64,000 bases of DNA from positions 47,501 to 111,500 of the forward strand of contig NW_023501068.1 in assembly GCF_014066305.1 (NCBI RefSeq), in the 5' to 3' direction. Source of the stretch: Letharia columbiana. Taxonomy: Eukaryota; Ascomycota; Lecanoromycetes; Lecanorales; Parmeliaceae. Position numbers and translations under genes: made by a program. Shown here piece by piece: positions 12,697-25,526 of this stretch. Numbering within the stretch: position 1 is the first letter of the stretch; each line of letters begins with the position of its first letter. Under the pieces are notes generated by a model. It had not been told where the DNA came from, searched no databases, and saw only the letters and a program-made list of their open reading frames with translations.

Positions 12697-14782
12697 CTAA
12701 AAGGGAAGCTTTAAAATTATAAAATTAATTAAAATTTAATAGCGATAAATCTCGCGTAAAGCTTAAGTTATAGCTCGCGTTAATAATATATAATAAAAAT
12801 AATAATAGCTAGAAGAATATATTATCTAGTTTTTATTAATACTTTAATATTATTAAAATAAAGGCGATATCTATTAAAGCGATAACGATATCTATTAAAG
12901 TAACGGCGATATCTATTAAAATAGCGGCGATATCTAATAAACGCTTTATTATAACGCTTTTAAATAGATTATTATCTCGCGTAATCTAAAATAATATTAG
13001 CTTTTTTCGAGAAGCTATTAATAATAAATTAAATATATATAAATTAAGCTCTTTACGCGATCTATCTATATATTAACTTAAAGTTATTAATAAATAAAAG
13101 AATAAATATATAACTTAATATCTATATTATACTTTAAATATTATTATAATAATATTAGATTATTTAAATAGAAGTTTAAGATATAAAGAAGATAGTCTTA
13201 TAAGAAGAAGAGTTAATATAAAAAAGAAAGTCTTAGAGAAAAGAGAAAGCTTAGATATCTATCGCGTATACTAAATATTTAGATTACTTTAAATTATTTA
13301 GCTTATTTTAAATATTAATAAATAATACGCTTTTCTCTTTAATTTTAAAGATTTAAATTTAAGCGAATTATATTTATTAAGCGCTATTATCTAATATAAT
13401 CTTATCTACTTTTATAATATTTATAATTATTATTATAATTTATATAGATTAAAAGATAAGATATCTAAAAGAGCGAATTAATAAATAATTATCTTTATCT
13501 AATTTAATTAAAATAAAACTATTATAACTTATTAAAATTTTCGCGTATTTTATTTTTATTTTCTTTTCTTTATATAAATAATTATTCTTTTAATTTAAAA
13601 ACTATAATTAAAATAGTATATAATATATATTCTCTATATTTCTAACTTCGATACTTATTAGAATTAATATACTTTTTAATAAAATAAGTATTAATTAAAA
13701 TTAAGTATAGTTTAATATTTATAGATATTTATATAAACTCTTTAATTTCTTTATATATATCTATTAATTTATCTTTTTATAGCGATTAAAGTAGAAGATA
13801 TTAAGTTTAATAATTTATTATAATAAATATTAAATATTAATAATAATAATAATATTAAAAAGTCTTAATATAGATTAATTAAGATAGCGATTAGATCTTT
13901 AACTAAAATAAAAAATAAAGAATAAGTTTAATAAAAATAAAAATATTAAGAGATCGCGATAGCGAATAAATATATTTATATTTAAGAAGAAACTAATTAA
14001 AGAAAGTAAAGAAAGTTAATATATTAGTTATTAATTACGCTATAGTCTATAATAAGTATAAAGCTAGATATATTAATATATCGTAATTAAAATAGAAGTA
14101 AACTTTTAAGAAAATTAGATAAAATATAATAGATAAATAATAAATAGCTTTCTAATTCTAATTATTATTCTAGTAAACTTATATTTTAATAATATTATAT
14201 AAAAAAAATACGCGAGCGTAATTTAGAGAAAGTCTAGAGTTTCGCTTATTTATCGCGCGAATTATTATATATATAAATAAAGATAAAAGCTCGAATTAGA
14301 AGAAAATAAATAATATCGAAGTTAAATAAAATATAAGTATTAAGAATAATTTTATTATACGCGCTAATAATTAAGTAAACTTTATCTTTTAAACTATTTA
14401 AAAGCGCGATATAGAATTTAATAATAAGCTTTATTATAGTTTAAATATAATAGTATTAACGCGTTAGCTAATAAGTATTAAGCTATTATAAAAATCTTAA
14501 AATATTAAATATAATTATATTTAAAAGATAAAATTATAAATCTTTATTAATATATAATTAATCTAATATATAATAATAAAAAGTTTATTATAAAAGCTAC
14601 GCTATCTAAATTAAACTTTAATCTTAATTATTACTCTTACTATTATATAAGTAATATAAAGCTATCTCTTATTTAAGTATATCTAATTCTTAATTCTAAT
14701 TATTATTATAGATATTATTAATTTATTCTAGAATTATTAAATATACTTTTATATACTTTCTATATCTTATCTTTTTTTAATT
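12697..14782 (+). repeat. 2.1-kb direct repeat, copy 1
   Basis: This stretch aligns along its whole length with 15251-17345. The repeats begin around ctaaaag and end around ctttctatatct. They are separated by about 470 bp of unrelated AT-rich sequence. Both copies are RIP-degraded with no readable ORF. Confidence 0.75.
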
Positions 14783-15250
14783 AAATAGCGATTAAACTCT
14801 AAATTAAAATAAATACTTAGAAGAGAAAAGTTTATAAGTACTTAATTATATAATTTTATTTCTTTTATACTTTTTATAATTACTTAAATAATTAATAATA
14901 TATAATTATATCTTATAGTTATATATATAATAATTAATTAATAAATTAACTAAATTATATAAAGATAAATTTATTTTTATCTTTAATTTAAACGACTTAG
15001 CTAAGATAATTATAAGATTTAAATTCTTTTTCTATAATATAACTCGCTTTTTATATATTATATAAAGATAAATATTTATTTAAATAGAAGATTATTAGAG
15101 CTAATTATAAAGCGTAATAATAAAAGATTTACTCTTAAACTAACAAATTAGAAAGACTTCTATTATCTTATATAATACTTTAAAAATAAATCTTTAAATA
15201 TAATAGCGCTTTAATAGATTTTAATTAAGTATAATCTAATAAATTAGACA

Positions 15251-17345
15251 CTAAAAGAGAAGCTTTAAAATTATAAGATTAATTAATTTTTAATAATAAT
15301 AAATCTCGCGTAAAGCTCGAGCTATAGCTCGCGTTAGTTATATATAATAAATATAATAATAATTAAAAGAATATATTATCTAATTTTTATTAACGCTTTA
15401 ATATTATTAAAGTAAAGGCGATATCTATTAAAGTAAAGATAATATCTATTAAAGTAATAGCGATAGCGATTAAAGCGATAATAATATCTAATAAAGACTT
15501 TATTTTAACGCTATATCTAGTACTCTAGAATAGTATTAGCTTTTTTTAAAGAGCTATTAATAATAGATTAAGCGTATATAAATTAAGCTCTTTACGCGAT
15601 CTATCTATATATTAACTTAAAGTTATTAAAAGATAAAAGAATAAATATATAACTTAATAACTATATTATACTTTTAATATAATTATAATAATATTAGATT
15701 ATTTAAATAGAAGTCTAATATATAAAGAAGATAGTCTAATAATAAGAAGAGTTAATATAAAAAAGAAAGTTTTAGAGAGAAAGAAGAAGGGAAGAAAAGC
15801 TTAGATATCTATCGCGTATATTAAATTTTTAGATTACTTTATATTATCTAGCTTAAATTAAATATTAATAAAACGCTTTCTCTTTAATTTTAAAGATTTA
15901 AATTTAAGCGAATTATATTTATTAAGCGTTATTATCTAATATAATCTTAGCTACTTTTATAATAATTATAATTATTATTATAATTTATATAGATTAAAAG
16001 ATAAAAGATTTAAAAGAGCGAGTTAGTAAGTAATTATTTTTATCTAATTTAGCTAATATTAAACTACTATAACTTATTAAAATTTTTATATATTTTATTC
16101 TTACTTTCTTATCTTTAAGTCTTACTATCTTTATAGAAATAATTATTCTTTAAATTAAACTCTATAATAATATACTTATAATAGCGTATAATATATATTC
16201 TCTTTATTTCTAATATCGATACTTATTAGAATTAACGCACTTTTTAATAAAACAAGCTTTAATTAAAATTAAGAATAGCTTAATATTTATAGATATTTAT
16301 ATAAGCCCTTTAATTCTTTTATATATATTCTACTAATTTATCTTTTTATAATAATTAAAGTAGAAGAGATTAAGTCTAATAATTTATTATAATAAATATT
16401 AAATATTAATAATAATAGCGATATTAAAGAGTCTTAATATAAGATTAATTAGATAATAATTAAACTCTTAATTAAAATAAAAAATAAAGAATAAGTTTAA
16501 TTAAAATAAAAATATTAAGAGATCGCGATAGCGAATAAATATATTTATATTTAAGAAGAAGCTAATTAAAAAAGTAAAGAAAGTTAATATCTTAACTATT
16601 AATTACGCTATAATTATTAAAAAGTATAAAATTAAATATATTAATATATTATTATTATAATAGAAGTAAGCTTTTAAGTAAATTAGATAAGATATAATAA
16701 ATAAGTAATAAATAATTTCTAGTTCTAATTATTATTCTAGTAGACTTATATTTTAATAATATTATATAAAAAAAATACGCGAGCGTAATTACGAAGAAGT
16801 CTAAAGTTTCGCTTATTACGCGTAAATTATTATATATATAAATAAAGATAAAAGCTCAAATTAAAAGAAAATAAATAATATCGAAGTTAAATAAGATATA
16901 AGTATTAAGAATAATTTTATTATACGCGCTAATAATTAAGTAAATCTTATTTTTTAAGCTATTTAAGAGTATAATATAGAATTTAATAATAAGCGCTATT
17001 ATAGTTTAGATATAATAATATTAACACGCTAATTAATAAGTATTAAGCTATTATAAAAATCTTAAAATATTAAATATAATTATATCTAAAAGATAAAATT
17101 ATAAATCTTTATTTATATATAATTAATCTAACATATAATAATAAAAAGTTTATTATAAAAGCTACGCTATCTAAGTTAATATTTTAATCTTAATTATTAT
17201 TATCGCTATTATATAAGTAATATAAAGCTATCTCTTATTTAAGTATATCTAATTCTTAATTCTAATTATTATTATAGATATTATTAATTTATTCTAGAAT
17301 TATTAAATATACTTTTATATACTTTCTATATCTAATCTTTTTTTT
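15251..17345 (+). repeat. 2.1-kb direct repeat, copy 2
   Basis: Second copy of 12697-14782. The copies differ by transitions and short indels. Orientation is the same, so they could be an internal tandem duplication of the host element, or long repeats of a further insertion whose 470-bp middle lies between. Confidence 0.75.
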
Positions 17346-17747
17346 ATATATCGCGAGAAGATAGCTTAAAGAAATATAGCTTATTATATTAAGCTATAAT
17401 ACTTTTAAGAGAATATTAAGAAATATATTAATTTTTCTAAATTAACGATTTAATAAAAAGGCTATAATTATAATATATATAATTTTATATTAAATAGCGA
17501 TATCGAAAATATATAATAGATATATAAAATTATCGTCGACGACTTTAATTATAAAGTATCGGCGGATTTCGCGTAACTAATATTAGAGAAAGATAAGCTT
17601 TTCTTATTATTAGTAGATATAGCTCGCTTTCTTTTATATATATAAAGTAATAAAATATAATTATATTTAATTTTATATCTTATTAATTTAGCGTAATTAT
17701 TAATTAGAATAATAATTAGAATAGCTACTTCTAAATATAGAAATCTT

Positions 17748-17936
17748 AATCGAGATATTTTATATATATATTATATTATAATATAATTTTATAGATATAT
17801 TATATCGTAATATATATCGCTAAGATTTTATATTATATTAGATATAGAGATTCTATAAATCTTAATAACTCTATATTATATTAGAGTATAATATAATAGA
17901 TTAATATTTTATATTATATTATATCTTTCTTCGACT
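17748..17936 (-). repeat. Right terminal inverted repeat of the 12.8-kb element
   Basis: Pairs with 5143-5340. The outer end reads ttcgacta, the inverse of tagtcgaa at the left end. Beyond it the LINE reading resumes. Confidence 0.6.
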
Positions 17937-20864
17937 ATTTAATAAAGATAAATAAGAATATAACGAATTAAGCTCGAAGGTAGATCTTTTTATAAGAATA
18001 TTTTTTTTATTATTAATATAGACGAAGTTAGATAATATTAGCGTTAATATAATATATTTATAAGTCTATTTAATAAGTATAATTATTATAAATAAAATAA
18101 GAAAGGTTATAATATAAGTATTATTAAAGAGAGTCTCGAGAGAAAACGCGATCCTTAATCTAATTCTTAAGAAGATTCTAAAATTATTACTCTCTTATCT
18201 ATATAGAATATTTAATATATATATAACGAATAATTACTATTTAGAGTACTTTAGAATATTAATAATAATTATTCTTTCGAAGTTAAGTAAGAATTATTTA
18301 ATTTCTAAAGAATATCGACTAATAGCTCTACTTAATACTATAAAAAAGATAATAAAGTTTATTCTTACTAGAAGAATAGTATATTTTATAAAGATATATA
18401 AACTTTTATTAGTTATATATATAAGAGATTATAGATTATAATTATATAAATATAGTATTTATTATCTTTTAGAAAGAATATATTAGATTTAAAACTCTAA
18501 TAAAGTAGCTATAATATTATTACTAGACGTTTTAGATATATATAATAAAGTCTCTTATTCTCGATTACTCTATAATCTTTAAAAGTAAAAAATTAATATA
18601 AAAGTAGTTAATTAAGTAGAATCGTTTTTATTTAATAGAATAATAGTATTAAAAATAAGTAAATATTTTATATTAAAGATTTCTATAGTAATTAAAATTT
18701 CTTAAGAATCATCGCTATCGCTTATACTTTATTTCTTTTATAATTTAGATCTTATTAATAAATATAATAATTATATTAATTTAGAAATAATAGTTATTAA
18801 CTTTATAGACGATATAAGCCTTCTAATAGTAGAAGACTCTATTAAGAAAAACTATAATACTCTTTATAAAATCTACGACGAAGTTTATATAAAGTAAGTA
18901 TTATAATATAAATTAAAGTTTAATTTTAATAAATATTAACTACTATATTTTAGTAGAAAATAGAGATTTAGCTTAGACTATTCTTTATAATTTAATAAGA
19001 GATAATATATTAAGGCGAGACGCTTTATTCGCTATTTAGAAGTCGAAATTAACTTTAAACTTCTATAAAATTACTATAATAAGAAGATTCGATCTAAGAC
19101 TATTAAAAATATCGATATATTAATAAGAATTATTAAATTAATATAAGATAATAATTATAAGAGTATAAGATAGCTCTATTAAGCGATAATTATTTTATAA
19201 ATAATATATTACTACTTAGTATAATACTAGCTCGAAAATACTATTAATTATAATAAAACTTATCTCTTATTATTATAAAGAATTTAATCTTAGATAGAGA
19301 GAAAGATAATTAAAGTATTTAAAGCTATATTTATTCTAATACTTAATATAAAAGCGTATTTTTTATTAGTTAAATAATAGCTAGATAAGATTATCTTAGA
19401 AGCTATTTTATAAATCGCTATTAGTCTAATATATAGCGAGATTATTAAGTTATAATTCGAGCGATAGAAATTTAAAAGAAAATCTAAGAAGAATAGAAAA
19501 TTGAGTTTATTAAAATAATATATTAATAGATTCGAAGAACGATATAATAATATTAATAAGATTAAGAAACTACGCTCTTTTAGCGCCGCTCTTAATTGAA
19601 AATCTTTTAAAATAATAATTTATAAGATTAAGAAAGTCGCTAAAGAATTAATTAAAAGATTAATTAATAAGAGTTATATAATAATATATATAAATAATAA
19701 TAGAATTAATAAAAAGATAAGAGCTTTAGCTATATTATTAAATATTAATTCTACTTTTAATATCTATTTAAACTTAAGCGATTAATATATAATATATTTA
19801 ATAAAGTTATATAGTATTCTTTAAGCTTTAACTATAATAGTTATATATTAAATAAAATTATAACTTAATAGAGTTATAGTAAATATAAATAATTAAATAT
19901 TAATTTAAACTATCGAAGACTTAGATAAATATTTAAGATAGATTTATATAATATAAATAATATAGATTATTAATTCGCTAAGATATCTCGAAGTAGTAAT
20001 AAAATTATACTAGATCTCGATATATATTAATATCGATAATAATAAATAGACGAATAGAAAGATGAAGAAGATTATTAATTAGCGAGAGTAAGTGATTTAT
20101 AATAAAAGAGTAAAGGTAAATATTAATAAAATAGTTTAATTATTAATTATATAGATAAGAATAATATCGATAATTAAGATAGTTATTAGAGATTACGCGA
20201 TAAAATAATAAATTATTAAATAGATTAATAAGAAGTAAGACGATATTCTTAAAAGAATTTAATTAATATTATCGAAATAAATATAACTTCTATATTCGAG
20301 AGTTAAGCGCATTAAGACGTTATTAATAATATAAATAAAAATCGAGAAAATAGATCTTAAGATCTTTCTTTATAATCGATGAGTATTAAATATAGAGAAT
20401 AAAGAATATAAGTGTAGAGCGAAGTAGACGGCTCGATATATTCTTTATAAATATAGATTATTTAGTAAGAAGCGAGGAATATAGTAAGTCGAAAAGAGAA
20501 GAAAGGTGAAAAGAGAGAGTTATTACTTATAAGAATATACTAATAAAACTACGCTATATCTCTATAGTAACGAACTTTATAAGAAATATAAGATTTATTA
20601 GATAATATTAAGCTCTTAATAAGAATTAATAATAAAGATTTACTAGAGTAAGCGATTAAAAAGAAGAATACGATTAAGACGAGAGAGCCTTAGCGATATA
20701 GAATATATTTCTTCTTAAGAATTAAGTATAATAAAATATAGAATTATAATAGTAACTTATATAGTCTTATTTATTTAAGATCATATAATTGACTGAAAGA
20801 ATTAGATAGATTATATAACTCGTATAGTCAGTTACTAGGGTAAGACTTCAGGGTAGTATGATGT
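17937..20864 (+). mobile_element. RIP-degraded LINE (Tad-like), RT and RNase H half
   Basis: Conceptual plus-strand translation shows reverse-transcriptase blocks in correct order: EYRLIALLNTIKKIIKF near 18307, LLLDVLDIYNKVSYSRLL near 18520, a degraded IPQGSPLS block near 18700, and FIDD (the catalytic YxDD-type box) near 18812. An RNase H-like block (YIINNNR-INKKIRALAILL) follows near 19690-19740. RT followed by RNase H is the layout of Tad-clade LINEs. Numerous stops make it inactive. It resumes the element interrupted at 5142. Confidence 0.75.
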
Positions 20865-20888
20865 AATCAATCAATCAATCAATCAATC
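20865..20888 (+). repeat. (AATC)6 microsatellite, probable LINE 3' tail
   Basis: Six perfect aatc units lie exactly at the boundary between AT-rich and normal sequence. Simple-repeat tails are a common 3' end for LINE insertions, so I read this as the end of the LINE. The surrounding 100 bp retain CpA and TpG. Confidence 0.7.
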
Positions 20889-21077
20889 CCAGCACTGTCG
20901 TTCATCATATCAAGGCTCCGGAGAGCGCTGGAAACATAACGGGAGGCCTGTTTACAGCACCGAATTATTTGATTTCATCTAGAACACCCTCGCTTGATGG
21001 CTATGTACACCGCTGGCTCCTAATGCCTCGGCCACGGTTGGAAAGTAACCGTGCCAAAATTGAGCCTGTACATACTC

Positions 21078-21857
21078 TCATTTCGTCCCAGCGACCTTCT
21101 CGTAATCCGGTCCAAACTCGTGATACCACCTGTCCACTACTTTTTGGCTCGGCCCTGCCCCAATGGTTTCCTTATCCGCCTTCCAGTCCTTGGTGATGAA
21201 GTCCATGAACTCATCAACGCTCAGCGCCGAGGGGTTCTTCTCCTTCTTATTGTCATCTGGATCCGACCTCTCTCTGTGTAAGTCCGTCGCTACAGTTGGT
21301 GGTACGATCTCCACCACCCTAACTTTGGTGTCCTTAAGCTGTGTCCGCAGGTTCATGCTCCAAAAGTGGACCCATGCCTTTGTGCCATTGTAGACAGGAT
21401 TGACGATGCTAGTCGGAATGTAACCAAGGACACTGGAGACGTTGACAATCAAGGCACCGTTAGGCTTCGATTTGAAGTGATCAAGGAGACCAATGGCCAA
21501 GTGCATGGGCCCTCTGATGTTGATGTCAATTTCTTGGTCGGCTTTTTGCAGATCGAAGTTGTTGACCTCTAGAGGTCTTTGAACTCCGGCGTTGTTGATT
21601 AGGCAGTCGACTTCGGGGTGGTCTTGCACGACTTGCTTTATGAAAGTAGGGATCGCGGAGATATTCCCGGTGTCAAGGGTGTAGTATGGCGTGGAATGGC
21701 CCATCTCCTTGGCTGCGGTTTGAAGCTTCGACTCTGTTCGACCCACAATTATGACCTTCTTGCCTTGGGATATCAACCATTCTGAAATTGCTCGTCCGAG
21801 ACCGTTGCCTCCGCCTGTCACGATTGCGCACTTGAATTCGAGGTTTTGAGGTGCCAT
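21078..21857 (-). CDS. SDR-family oxidoreductase (DltE-like)
   Basis: Encodes 259 residues in a single exon. The N-terminal Rossmann motif TGGGNGLG (residues 14-21), NNAG (88-91), a serine pair at 141-142 and YNGTK with Tyr156 and Lys160 give the full classical short-chain dehydrogenase active site, so it should be an active NAD(P)-dependent oxidoreductase. Its overall pattern, including a PPTVATDL segment after the active site, resembles fungal proteins annotated DltE-like; the substrate cannot be told. The reading frame is open for 57 codons upstream, but MAPQNLEF at 21857 gives the standard spacing to the dinucleotide-binding loop. Its stop lies only about 190 bp from the RIP block, yet it shows no nonsense mutation. 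Confidence 0.85.
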   Translation of the reverse strand: MAPQNLEFKCAIVTGGGNGLGRAISEWLISQGKKVIIVGRTESKLQTAAKEMGHSTPYYTLDTGNISAIPTFIKQVVQDHPEVDCLINNAGVQRPLEVNNFDLQKADQEIDINIRGPMHLAIGLLDHFKSKPNGALIVNVSSVLGYIPTSIVNPVYNGTKAWVHFWSMNLRTQLKDTKVRVVEIVPPTVATDLHRERSDPDDNKKEKNPSALSVDEFMDFITKDWKADKETIGAGPSQKVVDRWYHEFGPDYEKVAGTK

Positions 21858-23902
21858 TGTGGAGATCCGTTCTGGAATTACTAAGGGAACGATAAAAGTA
21901 TTGAATGCGAAAGATTCTTGTACTCGTAGAGTCTGTAAGGTAGCTTGAGAAGTAAAGTGACGTCGGTTTTGGTGACGTATCCCCCATCCGAGACAACCGA
22001 ATGAGAAAGCTAGAATTTGAAGGCTCATGCTTCTTCATGTCATGATGCCGGATGAGGACCTCAGAGCTCTTGCTTGGCATCCATCACTCGCAAAGACATG
22101 TCAATTGCAAGGGAAGGAAGAAATATATCTACGAGCGCAAGGAGACACGCCGAAGGGTAGATCCGCCCAAGGCAAACACTGCTCTGTCTAAGTGAAATTG
22201 AATAACAGAAAAACACCAACCGTGCTCACAAATAACAAATCTCGATCATTATCACTTACCGTATCATCGAGTGGCAAGCAACAACAACACTGGAGACTGG
22301 CAAGGTGACCACCTCGTCACCTCTCTTTCGCCGTTCTCTCTACGGGCCGAGCCGCTGTAGGCGCACTGGCTTCTAAAGTAGAGTGGCTAGGCTCTACACC
22401 GGCTATGTCATAAAAGCGCTTCATCAAAAGGTCGGATTCCGATGCCCCTCTTTGTACTGGGGCCAGCCCATGGATACTTGTTCTAGATCATTTCGAGCGA
22501 ATAGTCTTTTGAACATGATAGGAGCATGTCTCCGGATCGGGAGCTGGTAGCTTTTCAGCTTCTCGAGCTCCTGTTGCACCACGGGCAGATCCGAACGCGG
22601 TTCAGCAAACGAAGAGAAACCTTCTGGTGATGAGCTGCTGCGAAAGCCGTCGAGGAGGATCCAAGAGGCTGTCGCAGGTCCAACCGATATCCGACGCGTC
22701 AACATTAGCGTCCTTGATGAAGCCGCATCTCAGCTGACGAACAGTATAGAGACGAGAGGAGGGAGGGACTGATTTCGAAGGCCGAGGTAGCTCTGCGGGT
22801 CGGTGTCGGCAGAATCTCAGGCACAAAGTCAAGTCTCCGCATCTTCGTCAATGATACTTTCGTGCCTCTTTTCGACTCGATCCTGGTCTAGTTTCGAGAT
22901 CTCGACTCTCAAGGGTCCTGGCTTTTTTGCTGCCTCGCCAGATCTCAGGTGTAGACCATCTCACCTCTTTCAGAATGATCATCATGTCCTCTCAAGTCTC
23001 AACACTGCCGATCTGTAGAAAGGATACGCAAACAGCGTCATAACGAGTCCTACAGAACCTAGCACGCCACGACGTGCGTAGTGGTGGGTCAAGGCCTCCA
23101 GGTTGGAGACCTTGTAAATTTTCGGTCTAGAGGCGGGCACTTCGGGTTGCACGGGTGATACACTCGAGCCTTCATATTCTTGATGGATTGATGCGCCGTA
23201 CAGAATGGGTAGGCATCCAAATAGGGTCTTTCGACCGAAAAGTCAACGGTGTGCTCGTTTCTTAGAGAACGGCTTACAGGTATTTGAAGGAAACCAATTG
23301 CTGAGGCAGGATCCAGAAGTCTCTAGACCTCTTGTGATTGTGCACACGGGTTGAAGTGGGGAACCTACGCTGATAAGGTAAGGTACAAGTAGTACTATAA
23401 CCTTTTCTACTCAAGACTCTTTTAGAGGGATATGCAGTATACCGTAACGAGGTTGCGATATGATAGGGATCTCTGTACGAAATGATTGCTGAGACTAGTT
23501 CAATTGGACTAGGACGACCATCTTGATAAGATCATGAATGCGTACTCACAAAGGTCTGCGAGATGTTTCAACGTACCACAGGTATCCCATGGTGCACTCA
23601 TATCCTCTACCTACCTCTCGTTTCTTCCAATTCAGTCCCGTGTGGCCCAGCTCGGCACATCGAGTGGCGTCATGACACGTGCGCGAGATCGGCCAACTAT
23701 TCGAATCTTTTGTGGCTGTGTATCTGATCTGCATCTGATCGTGGTTGCATCTCCTGTCGGTGACTGTGAGAGCTCTGCCGGAATGATGAACAAGATGATT
23801 GAATTTTTGGTGAAATTGTACACCGACAAACCGCTATGCAACCGCGAGCATTGGACACAAGCATACTATCGTACATAATCCCTGCATATGCACCGTGCGC
23901 TA
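21858..23902. other. Gene-poor interval, no gene recognised
   Basis: About 2 kb between the SDR start and OXA1 with only short ORFs. The minus strand around 22424-22705 reads like coding sequence (a 93-residue frame containing QQELEKLKSYQLPIRRHAP) and may be a remnant or a 3' exon of an unknown gene, but I could not link it to a start or to a family. Confidence 0.4.
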
Positions 23903-25470
23903 TTACCTTTGCTTAGCCTTCTTTTCTGCTCGTCTTTGCAACCTTTCTTTCTTCTCTTGCTCCCTAGTCTCTTGCTCCTGTTGTCTCTCGAACTTTGCCT
24001 GCGCGTTCTGTCGCTTCATCTCAGCCTCCTGCGCGATTTCCCGTTGCCTCCTGTCCTCATAGGTATTTGCATGCTTCTTCTCTCCAGCTGTTAGCCTACT
24101 CGTCGGAGCTTGCTGTCGAGATGTGGGCGAAAATTTCTCTCCCGTTTTCATGATATCTGACACTGTACCCTTGATATTTTCAAAGATTCCTTTCGATGGA
24201 GTACTCGATGGTGCTTGATATCGAGGATACGCCTGGATCTGCGGTTTTGGTGCATTTGGCTTTGGTAATGGTTGCATGCCAACGAGATCCCGAAACCAAG
24301 CATTCTTGAACACCGCTGCTTGTACGGAGGATATTAAGGCACCGATGAAAAAGGTTAATTGCAAATTACCAGGCCAGAACATCATAAAGAGTCCGCTCAT
24401 TGGAGGGACCACGTAGAGAAACGCCTTCTGCGTCTGTTTACTGATGAGCTCGCTGTTACCAGTCTCTCCTCCACTCTAAAACCGCATTAGCTAATGCGTC
24501 TGTCATCAATCAAACACATGGCTGAGTACCTTGAACGTAAAGTAGTATGCCGCAGCCGTGCCAATGGGTAGAATGAAGTAAGGATCCGATTGGGTCAGAT
24601 CAGATATCCACAGCAATCCTCCAGTGTCAAGACCAGGTACCGGTAGAGATACCATGCCTCTCATGAGCCGAAAGGTACCAAATCCAAGGGGTATTTGCAA
24701 GAAAGGCACGAACGACTTCCACACATTTATGCCAGCGCTTTTGTACAAAGCACTACGTTCGGACCAAGCCTCCCGCAAAGCCTTCTGGTCTCTGTTGGCC
24801 TTCGCGGCCTTAACGCGCGCATTGATGGGGTCTTCTAAATGCTTGATGTGTTGACGTCGGGCGCTGGTGTCAGAAGCATCCATGAAAAACTTGAAGAGCG
24901 CAGCTCGGATGATCAATATTGATATACCGATGGACGCCCACCAAGGTGTACCAAGGTAGACATGCACATGTTCCAACAGGTATTCCACGAAAGCTGTTGG
25001 ACCCCAACCATAATCAAGACCCATCTCCTTCAGGAAACCGAGGTGTTCGTAGACAGGTGAAGGTATAGAAGAGGTTATCTCATCAAACGAGGTTGGTACG
25101 AACTCCTCTCCCGCTGGAACGGAGGTTTGAGGAGGAGGAACATAGTCGGACTGAACCTCGGCGATAGGCGGAGTTGGGGTCGTCGAGGCGAACCGTGGCG
25201 CGAAATCACGGTTGAGGCGCTGAGAAGGCCATTGTCGCAATTGCCATGGCTTCGGCGGCCATGTCGAAGTATTTGTAGCAAGTTCATGTCTCAAGCTGGC
25301 TCCAGCAAAAGCGGAATAAGACTACGGGAGACGGTCAGTAGATGTCCAATAGAAGCGCGGAAAGCTTTAGGATGCGGTACTTTTTGACCATGTCGAGGGG
25401 ACCTTGCCAAGGCTACACTGCTACTTGCAATGCGGTGGCCAGACCTGTGCAGACAGCGAGCTTGTATCAT
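23903..25470 (-). CDS. OXA1: Mitochondrial inner-membrane insertase Oxa1
   Basis: Three exons, 25381-25470, 24530-25321 and 23903-24475, join in phase 0 to 484 residues. The first exon is a basic, arginine- and serine-rich mitochondrial presequence (MIQARCLHRSG...). The middle exon carries the YidC/Oxa1 core with WWASIGISILIIRAALF, a KSFVPFLQIPLGFG segment and TAAAYYFTFK; the third starts with a phenylalanine- and glycine-rich hydrophobic segment (VPPMSGLFMMFWPG) and ends in a highly charged coiled coil (residues about 400-484), the matrix ribosome-binding tail typical of Oxa1. Introns are 59 and 54 nt, with a CTACTGAC and a similar branch site. Oxa1 inserts mitochondrially encoded and conservatively sorted proteins into the inner membrane. 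Confidence 0.93.
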
Positions 25471-25526
25471 GCTTAGCTTGGAGGTGTAAGGATATTCGCG
25501 AGGAACTCGAATCACAGAATGTCTCC

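Larger units (their letters stand above)
5143..17936. mobile_element. 12.8-kb TIR-bounded element nested in the LINE
   Basis: Bases about 5143-5340 match the reverse complement of about 17748-17936 over roughly 190 bp (shared blocks include atcttagcga, ataatatatatataa and the outer tagtcgaa), so the element has long terminal inverted repeats. It separates the endonuclease and reverse-transcriptase halves of one LINE, so it inserted after the LINE did. Five bases (attta) occur at both outer edges and could be a target-site duplication, but in sequence this AT-rich that is weak. The interior is stripped by RIP and I cannot identify a transposase. Long TIRs with a large interior occur in Mutator-like and other cut-and-paste families; the superfamily is undetermined. 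Confidence 0.6.

Noticed and set aside
5143..17936. CRISPR array or bacterial-type defence island
   Set aside because: The repeats are long, transposon-like and RIP-mutated, in a eukaryotic genome; no spacer-like regularity.
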